From contig CAYSLU010000001.1 of NCBI GenBank assembly GCA_964431965.1, positions 1-64,000 on the forward strand: DNA of 64,000 bases. The letters run 5' to 3'. Both the position numbers and the translations under genes were made by a program. Positions 1 through 8,827 of the stretch are shown one piece after another. Below the pieces are notes generated by a model. The model did not search any database. It had not been told where the DNA came from and saw nothing but the letters and a program-made list of their open reading frames with translations. The first letter of the stretch is position 1. Each line of letters starts with the position of its first letter. The stretch is from CAYSLU01 sp964431965 (lineage in GTDB: Bacteria > Verrucomicrobiota > Kiritimatiellia > CAIKKV01 > CAYSLU01).

Positions 1-2
1 CC

Positions 3-54
3 ACCCAAGCCGCGCCGCGGTTCGCCCCGTTCCGTCGCGGACTCGGAACGGTGG
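3..54 (+). repeat. Dispersed hairpin repeat D, copy 1
   Basis: This 52-bp stretch recurs at 51952-52003 in the same orientation with only three mismatches. It contains two potential hairpins: a CCGCG/CGCGG pair and CCGTTCC paired with GGAACGG across an 11-nt loop. It lies in the non-coding start of the window (1-272) and may extend past the left edge. The rest of 1-272 holds another short palindrome (CCTCGCCGAGG at about 102-112) and no convincing gene. Confidence 0.7.
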
Positions 55-272
55 GGCGGGGGTCGGTGCATGCGGGAGGGGTGAGTTCCGCTGGTAGGGA
101 CACCTCGCCGAGGCGGCCGCTCTTGATCGCTCACGTGAGGAGGCGCGGGCCGCAGACTCGGAACCGAGCCACCGGGGATTGCCCGCCGTGTCCGTAAGCC
201 CCGCGGGTGAGCGCGCGGTTCCTGAAGGGAACTGGCTACCGTGCGGCGAACACGGCCCACTGCTTTGGCTCT

Positions 273-1346
273 CTATCGAAACCCGCGTTCGGCAGAGAGG
301 TCGAAGTAGCGCTTGATGGCGTCGCCGGGGACGTTCCAGGGGATGTGGTTGCCGATGCACATCATGTAGCCGCCCGACATGCGGCCGGTTTCGACCATGG
401 AGTCGACCATGGCTTCGATCTCGGCCGGATTGTTCCGCATGAGCACGCGGTTGTCGCCCTCGCCGGCGATGAAGCAGTCCTTGTAGCGGCGGGCGATCGC
501 CTTGTAGTTGGTGTACGGCTCGCTGATGATGCCGCGCGCGCCGCAGGCCATGACGTCGTCGACAAACGCGTCCACGCACCCATCGACCATGAAGATCACT
601 TCCTTGCCGGCCTGCTTGAGGATGCTCCAGAACTCCTCGTAGCGCGGAAAGATGAACTTGCGCATCCAGGCCGGGCTGCACACCGGGCCGCTCGTCAGGA
701 CGATGTCGTCATGGCAGACGACGAAGTTGACCGGCAGCCGGGCGAAGGCGCGGAAGACGCGCCGGTTGATCTCCGCGAACTCGTCCATGATCCGCTCGAA
801 CTCCGGCTCGAGGCAGAGGTTCAGGAAGTTCTCGTAGCCGAACACCAGCATCGGCCACATGAACATGCTGTTGTAGAAGGAGGTGCCGGCGGCGGTTCCC
901 GCCGGGGCCTTGTCGCCCCACTCGGCCGGGTAGTGCTTGCGGTAGCGCTCGTAGATGATCTCCTCGCTGCGGAAATCGCCCGACTCCACGACCTGCCAGC
1001 CGGTGAAGTCGCCCTGCGCGAGCGGGCTGAAGCGCAGCATCTCCTCGCGGCTGGCGAAGTGGTGGGATGCCTCCTCCTGCTGCCAGTAGTCGCGGTACGC
1101 GTGGCCCCACCGCCCCTTCCCGTGGTCAGCCTGCTGATCCAGGCGGGGGATCGGATCGTCGCTCGCGGGTACGCCGATATTGACGAAGGGGTACATCTCC
1201 TTGAGCCGCGCCATGCAGCTTCGCGGGCGCTCGTAGAAGTCGATGCCGGTGATGAAAGTCGCCGCATCCGGGTTGGACCAGTGCTCCCAGTGGCCGATGC
1301 GCTTCGGTCCCAGGCCCATGTAGCTCTCGTACGTCGGATCCGCCAT
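273..1346 (-). CDS. URO-D superfamily protein (MtaA/UroD-like), no HxCG site
   Basis: This 357-aa soluble protein belongs by overall pattern to the uroporphyrinogen decarboxylase/methyltransferase superfamily. Visible landmarks are the CHDD motif at residues 211-214, the SPAWMRKFIFPRYEEF helix that follows it, and a VDGC segment at 254-257. Corrinoid methyltransferases such as MtaA carry an HxCG zinc motif at the VDGC position, so this paralogue lacks the usual zinc ligands there. The C-terminus keeps a Cys-containing YMMCIGNHIP segment. The ATG at 1346 is preceded by GAGGA at a short spacing. It is divergent from the ArnT-like gene. It could be a decarboxylase-like or demethylase-like enzyme of unknown substrate. 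It is one of three URO-D proteins in the window. Confidence 0.8.
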   Translation of the reverse strand: MADPTYESYMGLGPKRIGHWEHWSNPDAATFITGIDFYERPRSCMARLKEMYPFVNIGVPASDDPIPRLDQQADHGKGRWGHAYRDYWQQEEASHHFASREEMLRFSPLAQGDFTGWQVVESGDFRSEEIIYERYRKHYPAEWGDKAPAGTAAGTSFYNSMFMWPMLVFGYENFLNLCLEPEFERIMDEFAEINRRVFRAFARLPVNFVVCHDDIVLTSGPVCSPAWMRKFIFPRYEEFWSILKQAGKEVIFMVDGCVDAFVDDVMACGARGIISEPYTNYKAIARRYKDCFIAGEGDNRVLMRNNPAEIEAMVDSMVETGRMSGGYMMCIGNHIPWNVPGDAIKRYFDLSAERGFR

Positions 1347-1516
1347 GATGTCCTCGCTCCTGCCGGCTGATGTCCCATTCCGGGACGGGTGCCATGCGTT
1401 CGGCTTTGTAGCGCGTTTGCCGCATGCGGGTCCAGCACGGATGACAGCGTCGCGCGTGTTCTGGTAGTCTGCGCGCGCGGGTCGTGTCCGAGGGATGGCA
1501 CCGACGCCCGCGTGGT

Positions 1517-3223
1517 ATGCAGGAAGAGTTCAATAGGCTGGGCGGGTCGCGGCCAATCTCGCGCGTGGAGCTGCTGATCGTGTTTCTGGCGGCGCTGGTC
1601 GCGTTCACCGCGCACCTCAATCTCCCCGGGATCGAGCAGCGCGACGAGCTGTTCTATCTGGGGGGAGGCCTCGAGCTCCACGAGTCGGGTCAGTTTGCGC
1701 TGCCGTGCTATCACGGAGAGCTGCGGCTTCAGAAGCCGCCGCTGCAATACTGGTTGGTCGCGCTCTCCTACCGCGCATTCGGAGTCGGCGTGTGGCAGGG
1801 GCGGCTGCCGTCGGCTCTTGCGGCGCTGGCGGTCGTGGCGCTCGTCTACCGGCTGGGGCTGCGGCTTTTCGGGTCGCCGCGCTCGGCGCTGTACGGCGCG
1901 GTGGCGCTGTCGAGCTCCTACCTGCTGATCCGCCAGTCGCACCAGGCGCTTACGGACAGCCTGCTGGGCCTCTTTGTGGCTGGCGCCATCTACGGCTTCG
2001 TTGCGGCATGGCAGGGAGCCGGCCGCTGGGCGCCGCGGCTGGCGTGGGCCGCCACGGGGCTGGCCGCCCTGCAGAAGGGCCCGATCGGCTTCGCGATTCC
2101 GGCCGGCGTGATGCTCGCGTGGGTGCTGCTTGATCGGGCGGCTCGCGAGCGCTGGCGGCGGCTGGTGTCGCCTTCCGGCGTCCTGCTCTTTCTGGCGATC
2201 GTGCTGCCGTGGCCGCTGGTGGTGGTTCACCGTCTGGGCTGGGCCCGGGCGGCGGGCGCGACCGGCTCGGAGCTGGCGTTTCACCTCGGCGACGCTCCGG
2301 AGCGGTGGACGGGGGGCGTGGCGCACTATCTCGGCGCTGTCCTGCGCGGCCTGTTCCCGTGGTCGCTTGCGTGTCTGGCCTATGCGTTCCGCCGGAATCG
2401 CAGCTCCGGGGAGCGCCTGCTGCTGATCTGGGGGCTGGGCGTGGCGGCGGCGCTCGGCCTGGCCATGTCCCTGCACCGCGCGCGATACGTGGTGCCGCTG
2501 CTTCCGGCGCTGGCTTTGCTCGCCGGGCATGCGCTGGCGCGCGCCGAGCGCGAGCCGGCGCTCGGATGGGTGCGCCGCGCGTTCGGGTGGGGGCTGGACG
2601 CCGCATTCCTGCTGGGCGCGCTGCAGAGCCTGTCGCTGGCGCTCGCCGGCGCGCTCCTGGTGTTTACGGCGGGCAGCGTGATCGTCGGCATGGCGGGCCT
2701 GGCGTTCTGTGCCGCGGCGGGCGTCGCCGCGCGGCGGATGCGGCTCGCCGAGCGCCCCGGCTGGGTGGCGGCGTCGGGGGCGCTGCTGGTTGTCGCGCAG
2801 GTCGTCCTGCTCTTCTCGTGGCCGGCGGCCGGCGAGGGGCGTCCGCCGTACGACCTCGCGCGCCGGCACCTGCGGGGGAGGCCGGCCGACGCGACGGCTG
2901 TCGCCGTCGGGCTCGACAAGGGGGCGCTGGCATGGGCGTCGCTGGGCGCGGGATTCCTGCTGCCCGGAACGCCGGACACGGGCGGCCCGATCGCGTGGGA
3001 TCGCGTGCCGGCTGCCGCGCGCCTGCTGCTCGACGACGAGGCGTGGATCGACATGCCCATCGAGCGGCGGGATCGATACCGGAAGGTGGAGTCGGCTTCC
3101 GCGAGCGCCATGACCCTCCGCCCGCTGTGGTTCGGGGAGGGGCTGGCTGCCGCGCGGCGGAAGTGGCGGGAGGAGCGGCGAACCATGGTGCTGCTGGAGC
3201 GGGCGGCGGCCGGCGGCCGGTAG
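1517..3223 (+). CDS. ArnT-like membrane glycosyltransferase (GT83/PMT superfamily)
   Basis: This 568-aa polytopic membrane protein resembles lipid A aminoarabinose transferases and other undecaprenyl-phosphate-sugar-dependent GT-C enzymes. The diagnostic N-terminal periplasmic loop is present: RDE shortly after the first membrane segment (catalytic Asp region), then HESGQFALP and the QKPPLQYWL motif. About ten or more hydrophobic segments follow, with many Ala/Leu/Val runs. Such enzymes move a sugar from a polyprenyl carrier to lipid A or another envelope acceptor. I start at the ATG at 1517 (MQEEF), because the 11 codons upstream are Arg-rich and precede the first helix. The URO-D gene at 3238 follows after 14 nt, so the two may be co-transcribed although functionally unrelated. 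Confidence 0.8.
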   Translation: MQEEFNRLGGSRPISRVELLIVFLAALVAFTAHLNLPGIEQRDELFYLGGGLELHESGQFALPCYHGELRLQKPPLQYWLVALSYRAFGVGVWQGRLPSALAALAVVALVYRLGLRLFGSPRSALYGAVALSSSYLLIRQSHQALTDSLLGLFVAGAIYGFVAAWQGAGRWAPRLAWAATGLAALQKGPIGFAIPAGVMLAWVLLDRAARERWRRLVSPSGVLLFLAIVLPWPLVVVHRLGWARAAGATGSELAFHLGDAPERWTGGVAHYLGAVLRGLFPWSLACLAYAFRRNRSSGERLLLIWGLGVAAALGLAMSLHRARYVVPLLPALALLAGHALARAEREPALGWVRRAFGWGLDAAFLLGALQSLSLALAGALLVFTAGSVIVGMAGLAFCAAAGVAARRMRLAERPGWVAASGALLVVAQVVLLFSWPAAGEGRPPYDLARRHLRGRPADATAVAVGLDKGALAWASLGAGFLLPGTPDTGGPIAWDRVPAAARLLLDDEAWIDMPIERRDRYRKVESASASAMTLRPLWFGEGLAAARRKWREERRTMVLLERAAAGGR

Positions 3224-3237
3224 ACGGCGAGGAGCAT

Positions 3238-4356
3238 ATGAACCATCGCGAGCGATTCGTGCGGACGCTGACCGGCCGGCCGGTGGACCGCGTCCCGTTC
3301 ATCAAGGTGTTCGGCGGAACGAATGCCATCCGGCCGGCGTGGGAGGCGGAGTGCCCGGGGCTGTCGAAGGACATCGACCGCATCCTTCAGTTCGAGGGCG
3401 TGTACCGCGGCTGGCAGATCACCCCGGTCAACTTCTGGATGTCGCGGCGCGGCCAGCCGGTCGTGCTCGAGGACACGCCGGAGCGTGTGGTCCGGCGGTT
3501 CCCCGAGGGAACGGTGGAAGTGCTGCAGAAGGGGCAGGACTACGGCCACCAGACCGTCGAGTGGCCGGTGAAGTCCCGGGCGGACTGGGAGCGGATCCGC
3601 GACCGCCACCTGCGGGCCGACGACCCCGAGCGCTTTCCGGCGGACTGGCCGGACCGGGTTCGGGAGTACGCCGCGCGGGACTACCCGCTGCAGCTCACGC
3701 ACGGCGGCGTGTATGGCTTCGCCCGCAACCTGATGGGCGACGAGTCGCTGCTCTACGCCTTCTACGACGACCCCGCGCTGGTGCACGACATCATGGACGG
3801 GTACACCGACCTGATGCTCGCGCTCTGGGATCGCATGGCCGGTTCGGTGGAGTTCGACCTGGTGGAGTTCTGGGAGGACATGGCGTCGAAGAACGGACCG
3901 TTCATCTCGCCCGCCACGTTCCGCGAGTTCATGCTGCCCAACTACCGGCGGGTCGCCGAGTTCGCGAAGGCGCACGGCATCGAGATCATCCTGGTCGACT
4001 CGGACGGCTATACCGACGACTTCGCGGGGCTGCTGATCGAGGCGGGCGTGACGGCGCTCTACCCGTTCGAGGCCGGGGCCGGCTGCGACGTGCCGGCCGT
4101 GCGGCGCCGGCATCCGAAGCTGGGAATCATCGGCGGGCTGGCGAAGGAGGCGATGATCCACGGCCGCGAGGCGATCGACCGCGAGATGGAGAAGGCGCGC
4201 CGCCATATCCAGCTGGGCCGCCTTATTCCCGGGCCCGATCACTTCGTGCTGTCGAACGTGACCTGGGCGAACTACCGCTACTTCATGGAGCGTCTGCGCG
4301 AGGTGGTGATGACGACCCAGCCGGGCGAACCGGATTCCGGACACGGGGAATCGTAA
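3238..4356 (+). CDS. URO-D superfamily protein, second paralogue
   Basis: This 372-aa cytosolic protein begins MNHRERFVRTLTGRPVDRVPF. That is the classic opening of URO-D/MtaA/CmuA-type proteins (NxRERFlrtl..kpvDRvP). Further landmarks are LVEFWEDMASKNGPFISPATFREF and, where zinc methyltransferases have HxCG, a VDSDGYTDDF segment. It therefore probably lacks that zinc site and may work like the decarboxylase-type or uncharacterised members. The start is fixed by AGGAG at 3230-3234, three bases before the ATG. It sits 14 nt behind the ArnT-like gene and converges on the MBL-fold gene. The substrate cannot be read from sequence. Confidence 0.85.
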   Translation: MNHRERFVRTLTGRPVDRVPFIKVFGGTNAIRPAWEAECPGLSKDIDRILQFEGVYRGWQITPVNFWMSRRGQPVVLEDTPERVVRRFPEGTVEVLQKGQDYGHQTVEWPVKSRADWERIRDRHLRADDPERFPADWPDRVREYAARDYPLQLTHGGVYGFARNLMGDESLLYAFYDDPALVHDIMDGYTDLMLALWDRMAGSVEFDLVEFWEDMASKNGPFISPATFREFMLPNYRRVAEFAKAHGIEIILVDSDGYTDDFAGLLIEAGVTALYPFEAGAGCDVPAVRRRHPKLGIIGGLAKEAMIHGREAIDREMEKARRHIQLGRLIPGPDHFVLSNVTWANYRYFMERLREVVMTTQPGEPDSGHGES

Positions 4357-4385
4357 GGGCCGTCGAGCGACCCGCCGCCGTGGCA

Positions 4386-4401
4386 CGAGCCTCCGGGCTC
4401 G
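4386..4401. terminator. Possible bidirectional terminator hairpin
   Basis: CGAGCC at 4386-4391 pairs with GGCTCG at 4396-4401 across a 4-nt loop, between two converging genes. The following bases are C/T-rich but contain no real U tract, so a rho-independent terminator is only suggested. Confidence 0.3.
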
Positions 4402-4428
4402 GGTCCTCCTCCCCCGGCGTCGGCCGGG

Positions 4429-5262
4429 TCAGCCTCCGACCGGCGCGGCCTTGCGGACGCGGAAGCGCTCGCCATGGCGACAGCGGAAGGTCTGCAGCCC
4501 GGGGTACTTCACCCGCACGTAGCTCTCGAACGCGTCGGGGTCGCCCGCGTTCGATTCGAACATCTCGTAGTGCGTCGGAACGACGACGCCCGGCCGCAGG
4601 TCGCCGGCCAGGTCCACCGCCTCCTGATAAGTCATGTTCCCGATGCAGCCGGCCGCGAGCCGCTTCGCGTCGCGCCCATTGATCGGGAGGAAGGCGATGT
4701 CCAGCGTCCACTTCTGGAGCCGGGCGCGCATGCCGTCGTAGATGCAGGTGTCCCCCGCGTGGTAGAGCGCGCAGTTGTTGAGCTCGACGACGTAGCCGAG
4801 GTAGGGATAGCGCCCCGTCGCCCGATCCGGGTCCAGGAACTCGTGCGCCGCAGGGATCGCGGACACGCGGACGGCTCCGATCCGCGCGGACTTGCCGTCA
4901 TCCAACCCAACGAATCGGTCTTCTGCGATGGCCAGGTCGGCCGCCAGCTTGGGCAGCAGCAGGTCGGGCACAACGAACTTGGCCTGGGGGGATGCGTCGG
5001 CCAGCACCGGCCAGACGGCCCGGTCGATGTGATCGGTATGGTCGTGCGACCCGCACACGACGGTGGCGTGCCGGATGTCTGCCGGCGCGAGCAGCGGCGG
5101 CACGGTGCGGCCGGGCAGGGGCGACAGGAACGGGTCGAGGTAGACGACGGCATCGCCGCCCTTCACGATGAAGCTGTGCTGGCCCAGCCACCAGACGGCG
5201 AGCTCACCCCGCGGCACGGTGACGGCGTCGATCTCGGCGATGAGCTCCGCTCCGGTCTTCAC
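4429..5262 (-). CDS. MBL-fold metal-dependent hydrolase (UlaG/UPF0173-like)
   Basis: This 277-aa protein has the metallo-beta-lactamase fold of the UlaG (L-ascorbate-6-phosphate lactonase) type. WWLGQHSFIVK and the YLDPFLSP strand open the domain. The metal-binding HDHTDH motif follows near residue 72, then PAAHE, the HAGDT strand with a metal-bridging Asp, and a late PTHYEMF histidine. Families of this kind hydrolyse sugar lactones, phosphodiesters or N-acyl lipids, and the sequence does not tell which. The start is GTG at 5262, preceded by AGGAG at good spacing. The lipoprotein gene lies 42 nt upstream on the same strand, so the two probably form a unit. Confidence 0.8.
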   Translation of the reverse strand: MKTGAELIAEIDAVTVPRGELAVWWLGQHSFIVKGGDAVVYLDPFLSPLPGRTVPPLLAPADIRHATVVCGSHDHTDHIDRAVWPVLADASPQAKFVVPDLLLPKLAADLAIAEDRFVGLDDGKSARIGAVRVSAIPAAHEFLDPDRATGRYPYLGYVVELNNCALYHAGDTCIYDGMRARLQKWTLDIAFLPINGRDAKRLAAGCIGNMTYQEAVDLAGDLRPGVVVPTHYEMFESNAGDPDAFESYVRVKYPGLQTFRCRHGERFRVRKAAPVGG

Positions 5263-5304
5263 GATCGCTCTCTCCTGAATCGCGGCGCGCGCCGCGCCGG
5301 CGGG

Positions 5305-6033
5305 CTACTTCGTCTCGGGTGGGACCGCAGGGGCCGCCGCGGGCGGCGGCGGGGGCGGCAGCGCCTTCGGCCAGTCCTCGGGCGGCACCTGGCGCAGCGT
5401 GGCGGCCATGGCCTCGACGCACGAGTCGATCATGACCTCGCCTGCCTTCGCGTTGGCGCTGTCCATGCCCCAGGCGCGGCGGCCGACGCCGCCGGGGACC
5501 GGAATCCAGCCGGTGGGGACGATCGACATCCACCCGGTGTCGATCCGCGTAAACGAGGTCGGCTGGGCCAGAGCCTTGGAGAGCGGGGGATGAGGGGACT
5601 TGAGCTCCACCCGGTATTCGTTCCGATCGACCGATCGCATGGGCAGGATGGTGAGCGTGAGGCAGGACAGGCACGCCTCGCCGCCGCCGTCGTTGCGGCT
5701 GGCCGTGTGGACGATGGCCACCTGGAGCGGCGTGGCGGTGGCGTCCTCGCTGAACGCGCCTGGGTAGAGCGCGATGGCGCGGGCGGACAGCCGATCGCGC
5801 ACCTCGACCGGCGTGATCTGCCATACCCCGAAGCGGGTCAGCGTGCCCGGCGCGACATTGGTCGGCGTGACCACATCGACACTGGCGATCCGGAACCGGA
5901 CGTCGGCCGGCGTCGGAACCGGCTTCCGGATCGCGATCATGGTGGAGCCGACGCGGTAGGACGCGCAGCCCGCCAGGAGGCCGGCCAGTGCGGGGGCGAC
6001 AACGATGCAGGCGATGCGGCGCGCGACGGACAT
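5305..6033 (-). CDS. Putative lipoprotein of unknown function
   Basis: This 242-aa protein starts with a short basic region, a hydrophobic helix and the lipobox LAGC around residue 22, so it should be lipidated and exported. The mature part has beta-rich segments (FRIASVDVVTP and similar). A CLSC pair lies near residue 142, and the tail is Pro/Ala-rich (PPPPPPAAAPAVPP). I recognise no family. Start choice: the ATG at 6033 has GGAGG seven bases upstream. It is upstream of, and 42 nt from, the MBL-fold gene. It may be an envelope partner of that gene, but nothing in the sequence proves it. Confidence 0.65.
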   Translation of the reverse strand: MSVARRIACIVVAPALAGLLAGCASYRVGSTMIAIRKPVPTPADVRFRIASVDVVTPTNVAPGTLTRFGVWQITPVEVRDRLSARAIALYPGAFSEDATATPLQVAIVHTASRNDGGGEACLSCLTLTILPMRSVDRNEYRVELKSPHPPLSKALAQPTSFTRIDTGWMSIVPTGWIPVPGGVGRRAWGMDSANAKAGEVMIDSCVEAMAATLRQVPPEDWPKALPPPPPPAAAPAVPPETK

Positions 6034-6230
6034 GAACTGCCTCCCATGGGACTCGTGTGTTGCCCCCGCCGTTTATCCGAAGGGTCGGATCAAGTCAAGC
6101 GCCCCGCCGCCAGTCCGGCCACCTCCGACGCCTGCGGAGTGTGCGCCGGGTTTGACGGATGCGCCCGCGCGCGGCTACCGTACGCGCTTGAACGAAACGG
6201 GGCGGCTGCACGCGGAAGGAGCGCGGGGCG

Positions 6231-6965
6231 ATGAGGAAATGCGTGGTCCTGATGATGGGGGTGGCCCTGAGCCTGGGGGCGGGCGCCGCGCCGGGCGAGC
6301 CGGCGGTCACCGCCGGCGGCCTGATGGACAACCTCTCGGCCGGCAGGAAGCAGACGATCGTCGCATATGGCACGAGCCTCACGGCCCAGGGCGCGTGGGT
6401 CCGGCACCTGCAAGCCGCGCTGGACCGACAGTACCCCGGACTGGCGACCATCACCAATACCGCCCGCTCCGGCATGTGGTCGAAATGGGGCGTCGACAAT
6501 CTGGACCAGCGGGTGATCGCGAACCGGCCCGACGCCGTCTTCGTCGAGTTCGGCGTGAACGACGCGGTGGCGCGATTCTCCTGTCCGCCGGCGCTGGCTC
6601 GGACCAACCTCGAGGCGATGGTCGACCGCATCCTGGCCGCGGCGCCCGCGTGCCAGATCATCCTGATGACCATGACTCCGGGCGACGGATATCCGAAGGG
6701 GCACTTCTCGTATCGCGACAATGTCGCGGCTTACTACCAGGTGTACCGTGACGTCGCGAAGGCGCGGGGGCTGCTCCTGGTCGATAACTACTCCGCCTGG
6801 ACGGCCCTGCAGGCATCCGACCCGGCGCTCTTTCGCCGGTATGTCCCCGACTCCGTTCACGCAAACGAGGCGGGCTGCCGCGAGGTTGTCACTCCGGCCA
6901 TTCTCCGCGCGTTGGGTCTTGCCGCCGGGCCGGGGGTGGCGGTGGATGGGCCAGCGGGTCGCTGA
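6231..6965 (+). CDS. Secreted SGNH/GDSL hydrolase
   Basis: This 244-aa protein begins with a signal peptide (MRKCVVLMMGVALSLGAGAA). It then shows the SGNH blocks in order: block I GTSLT with the nucleophilic Ser, block II NTARSGMWS with the oxyanion Gly, block III FGVND with Asn, and block V DSVHANEAG with the Asp and His of the triad. The family includes carbohydrate esterases, sialate O-acetylesterases and rhamnogalacturonan acetylesterases. Given the glycan-degrading neighbours, deacetylation of a polysaccharide is a reasonable guess. The length is normal for a single-domain member. An AGGAG lies upstream of the ATG. The next gene, a GH20-like protein on the same strand, starts about 200 nt downstream. 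Confidence 0.85.
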   Translation: MRKCVVLMMGVALSLGAGAAPGEPAVTAGGLMDNLSAGRKQTIVAYGTSLTAQGAWVRHLQAALDRQYPGLATITNTARSGMWSKWGVDNLDQRVIANRPDAVFVEFGVNDAVARFSCPPALARTNLEAMVDRILAAAPACQIILMTMTPGDGYPKGHFSYRDNVAAYYQVYRDVAKARGLLLVDNYSAWTALQASDPALFRRYVPDSVHANEAGCREVVTPAILRALGLAAGPGVAVDGPAGR

Positions 6966-7171
6966 GTGAGGCTGCGGTATGCGTGGCGGCCGGTTGTGAG
7001 TGCGAACCCGAGCCTGCGCCTGGAGGGTGGAGCGCAGCGACGACCTGGGGGGTAGGGCTCGCGGAGCTCACCCCTCCAACGGGATACAGCGGGCGGCGGG
7101 GAAGTGGAATGCCGAATGGCGGAGATCCAGCGCCTGCGCCTGGGGTGGGGATGGCGGCGGTGGAGGAACGA

Positions 7172-8731
7172 ATGAACACGATGATCGCAGTCCATCTCGA
7201 CCTGAAGGGCCAGCTCTTTCGACCGCGGTACCTGCCTCAGTATCTGGAGGATCTCGCCAGTCTGGGCGTCAACGCGGTCCTCGTCGAGTACGAGGACGTG
7301 TTTCCGTTCGCGGGCGTCGACGCGGCGTGGCGTTCGGAAGACGTATGGCCGCCCCGGCTCGTGCGCCGCTTCCAGGCCGATGCGGCGCAGCTGGGCATCG
7401 AGATCATCCCGCTGCAGCAGTGCCTCGGACACCTCGAATGGCTCCTCCGGTGGAAGCGGTACCGCGGCCTGGCGGAGCATGCGAGGTATCCCTGTACGCT
7501 CTGCCTCTCGCGGGAGCGCGGCAAGGCGCTCGTGCGCGACATGCTGCGGCAGGTGATCGAGGCGCACCCGGACAGCCGCTACGTACACCTGGGCATGGAC
7601 GAGGCGCACGGACTGGCCTCGTGCCCGCGCTGCAAGGCGAGGGGCGACACGCTGGGCGTGTTCGTGGACTACCTCGAGGAGCTGTGCGACTTCGTCGAGC
7701 CCTTCGGCAAGACGCCGATCATCTGGTCCGACATGTTCGAGGACCACTATCGGCCGGGCGTGGCCGACCGCGTGAAAGACCGCGTCGTCCTCTGCATCTG
7801 GGACTACAGCTCGAGCGGGGAGCAGGTGCCCGGCGCGCGGATGCTCGGCTGGCGCGTCAGCCGGGAATGGCTGGACGACCCGGCGCACCCGGACGCGCCG
7901 CCGGTCGGCGAGAACACCCGGTTCATCGAGGATCTGCCGGCTCCGGTGCGGAAGCTTCTGGCTCCGTATCGGCGCGGACGCATGTTTCCGGCGCTGTTCC
8001 AGGTCGATCTCTGGACTCGTCTGGGGTTTCGCGTCCTGGGCGCGGGGTGCTCGCGAACGGGAGGCGACGCGGTGATTCCGGGCTTCGCCGATCGATACGG
8101 TAATCTTCGGGCGTGGGCGAAGGCGATCCGGCGGACCCGCCAGATCGGGGCGGTCGCCACGTCGTGGGGCCGAGGCACGACCTTCTGTCCGCCGCTGTCG
8201 ATTCCGGACCTGACGTGGCCCGCGGTGGAGGAGTTCGCGCGTGCCATGGGCGCCAGGCCCAAGCCGTTCTGGCCGGGTCTTCCGGCAGCGACGGTGGAGC
8301 GCCTGACGGCCCAGCTCGGCCGATGCACCAAGGACTGGCGGCGGGAAGGCGCGATCGCGCGCGAGATGGAGACGCTGCGGCCCCGGGTGAACGCCCACCG
8401 GTACGAGTGGGATGGGCTGATCCTGATGGCGAAGGTGCTCAACTGGCACCGTCGCGCGGACTTTGCGGTGCTCGAGGTCGAGTACTTTCATGCCGGCCAG
8501 CGGCTGGTGGAGCCGGAGTGGGAGCGGCGGATGGCCGAGCAGGCCCGCCTGCTCGCCGAGGAGCCCAAGCTGGAGCGGATGGTTCGGCGCCATTTTGCGA
8601 AGCGATACGCCGGCGACACGTTCGAGGAGTGGGTGCGCGACCTGTTTGCGCTGCGCGTGGAGAAGCTCGAGCGCTGCCGCGAAGCGTGCCGCCTCAAGCT
8701 GGAGGCGGCACGGCAGGTGTATGGGCGCTGA
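7172..8731 (+). CDS. GH20-like TIM-barrel protein, paralogue 1
   Basis: This 519-aa protein has no signal peptide. The N-terminal barrel resembles the GH20 beta-hexosaminidase catalytic domain: AVHLDLKG, VNAVLVEYEDVFPF, PLQQCLGHLEW, and the signature RYVHLGMDEAH with the Asp143-Glu144 pair that is catalytic in GH20. A CPRC pair follows at 151-154. The C-terminal 150 residues are charged and helical. A second copy with the same order of motifs is at 22114-23718. In real GH20 enzymes the Asp orients the N-acetyl group and the Glu is the general acid, but activity here is unproven. The start at 7172 follows GGAGGA (7162-7167); an in-frame ATG at 7151 is the alternative. It is followed by a sulfatase gene. 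Confidence 0.75.
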   Translation: MNTMIAVHLDLKGQLFRPRYLPQYLEDLASLGVNAVLVEYEDVFPFAGVDAAWRSEDVWPPRLVRRFQADAAQLGIEIIPLQQCLGHLEWLLRWKRYRGLAEHARYPCTLCLSRERGKALVRDMLRQVIEAHPDSRYVHLGMDEAHGLASCPRCKARGDTLGVFVDYLEELCDFVEPFGKTPIIWSDMFEDHYRPGVADRVKDRVVLCIWDYSSSGEQVPGARMLGWRVSREWLDDPAHPDAPPVGENTRFIEDLPAPVRKLLAPYRRGRMFPALFQVDLWTRLGFRVLGAGCSRTGGDAVIPGFADRYGNLRAWAKAIRRTRQIGAVATSWGRGTTFCPPLSIPDLTWPAVEEFARAMGARPKPFWPGLPAATVERLTAQLGRCTKDWRREGAIAREMETLRPRVNAHRYEWDGLILMAKVLNWHRRADFAVLEVEYFHAGQRLVEPEWERRMAEQARLLAEEPKLERMVRRHFAKRYAGDTFEEWVRDLFALRVEKLERCREACRLKLEAARQVYGR

Positions 8732-8827
8732 GGACTTGGCGCTTGCTCGCCCGGCCGCCCTTGTGCCTGTAGGATGCGCACCGAACTTGGAGTCGAGCGC
8801 CCGCCGCGTCCGCGAGAGGCCCTACGC

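Noticed and set aside
2380..4386. Minus-strand open frame opposite the ArnT-like and URO-D genes
   Set aside because: It is a low-complexity shadow with no start signal.
7000..7160. Local near-repeats (GCGCCTGGAGGGTGG and GCGCCTGGGGTGGGG) taken as a regulatory array
   Set aside because: There are only two imperfect short copies in GC-rich DNA, with no spacing rule.
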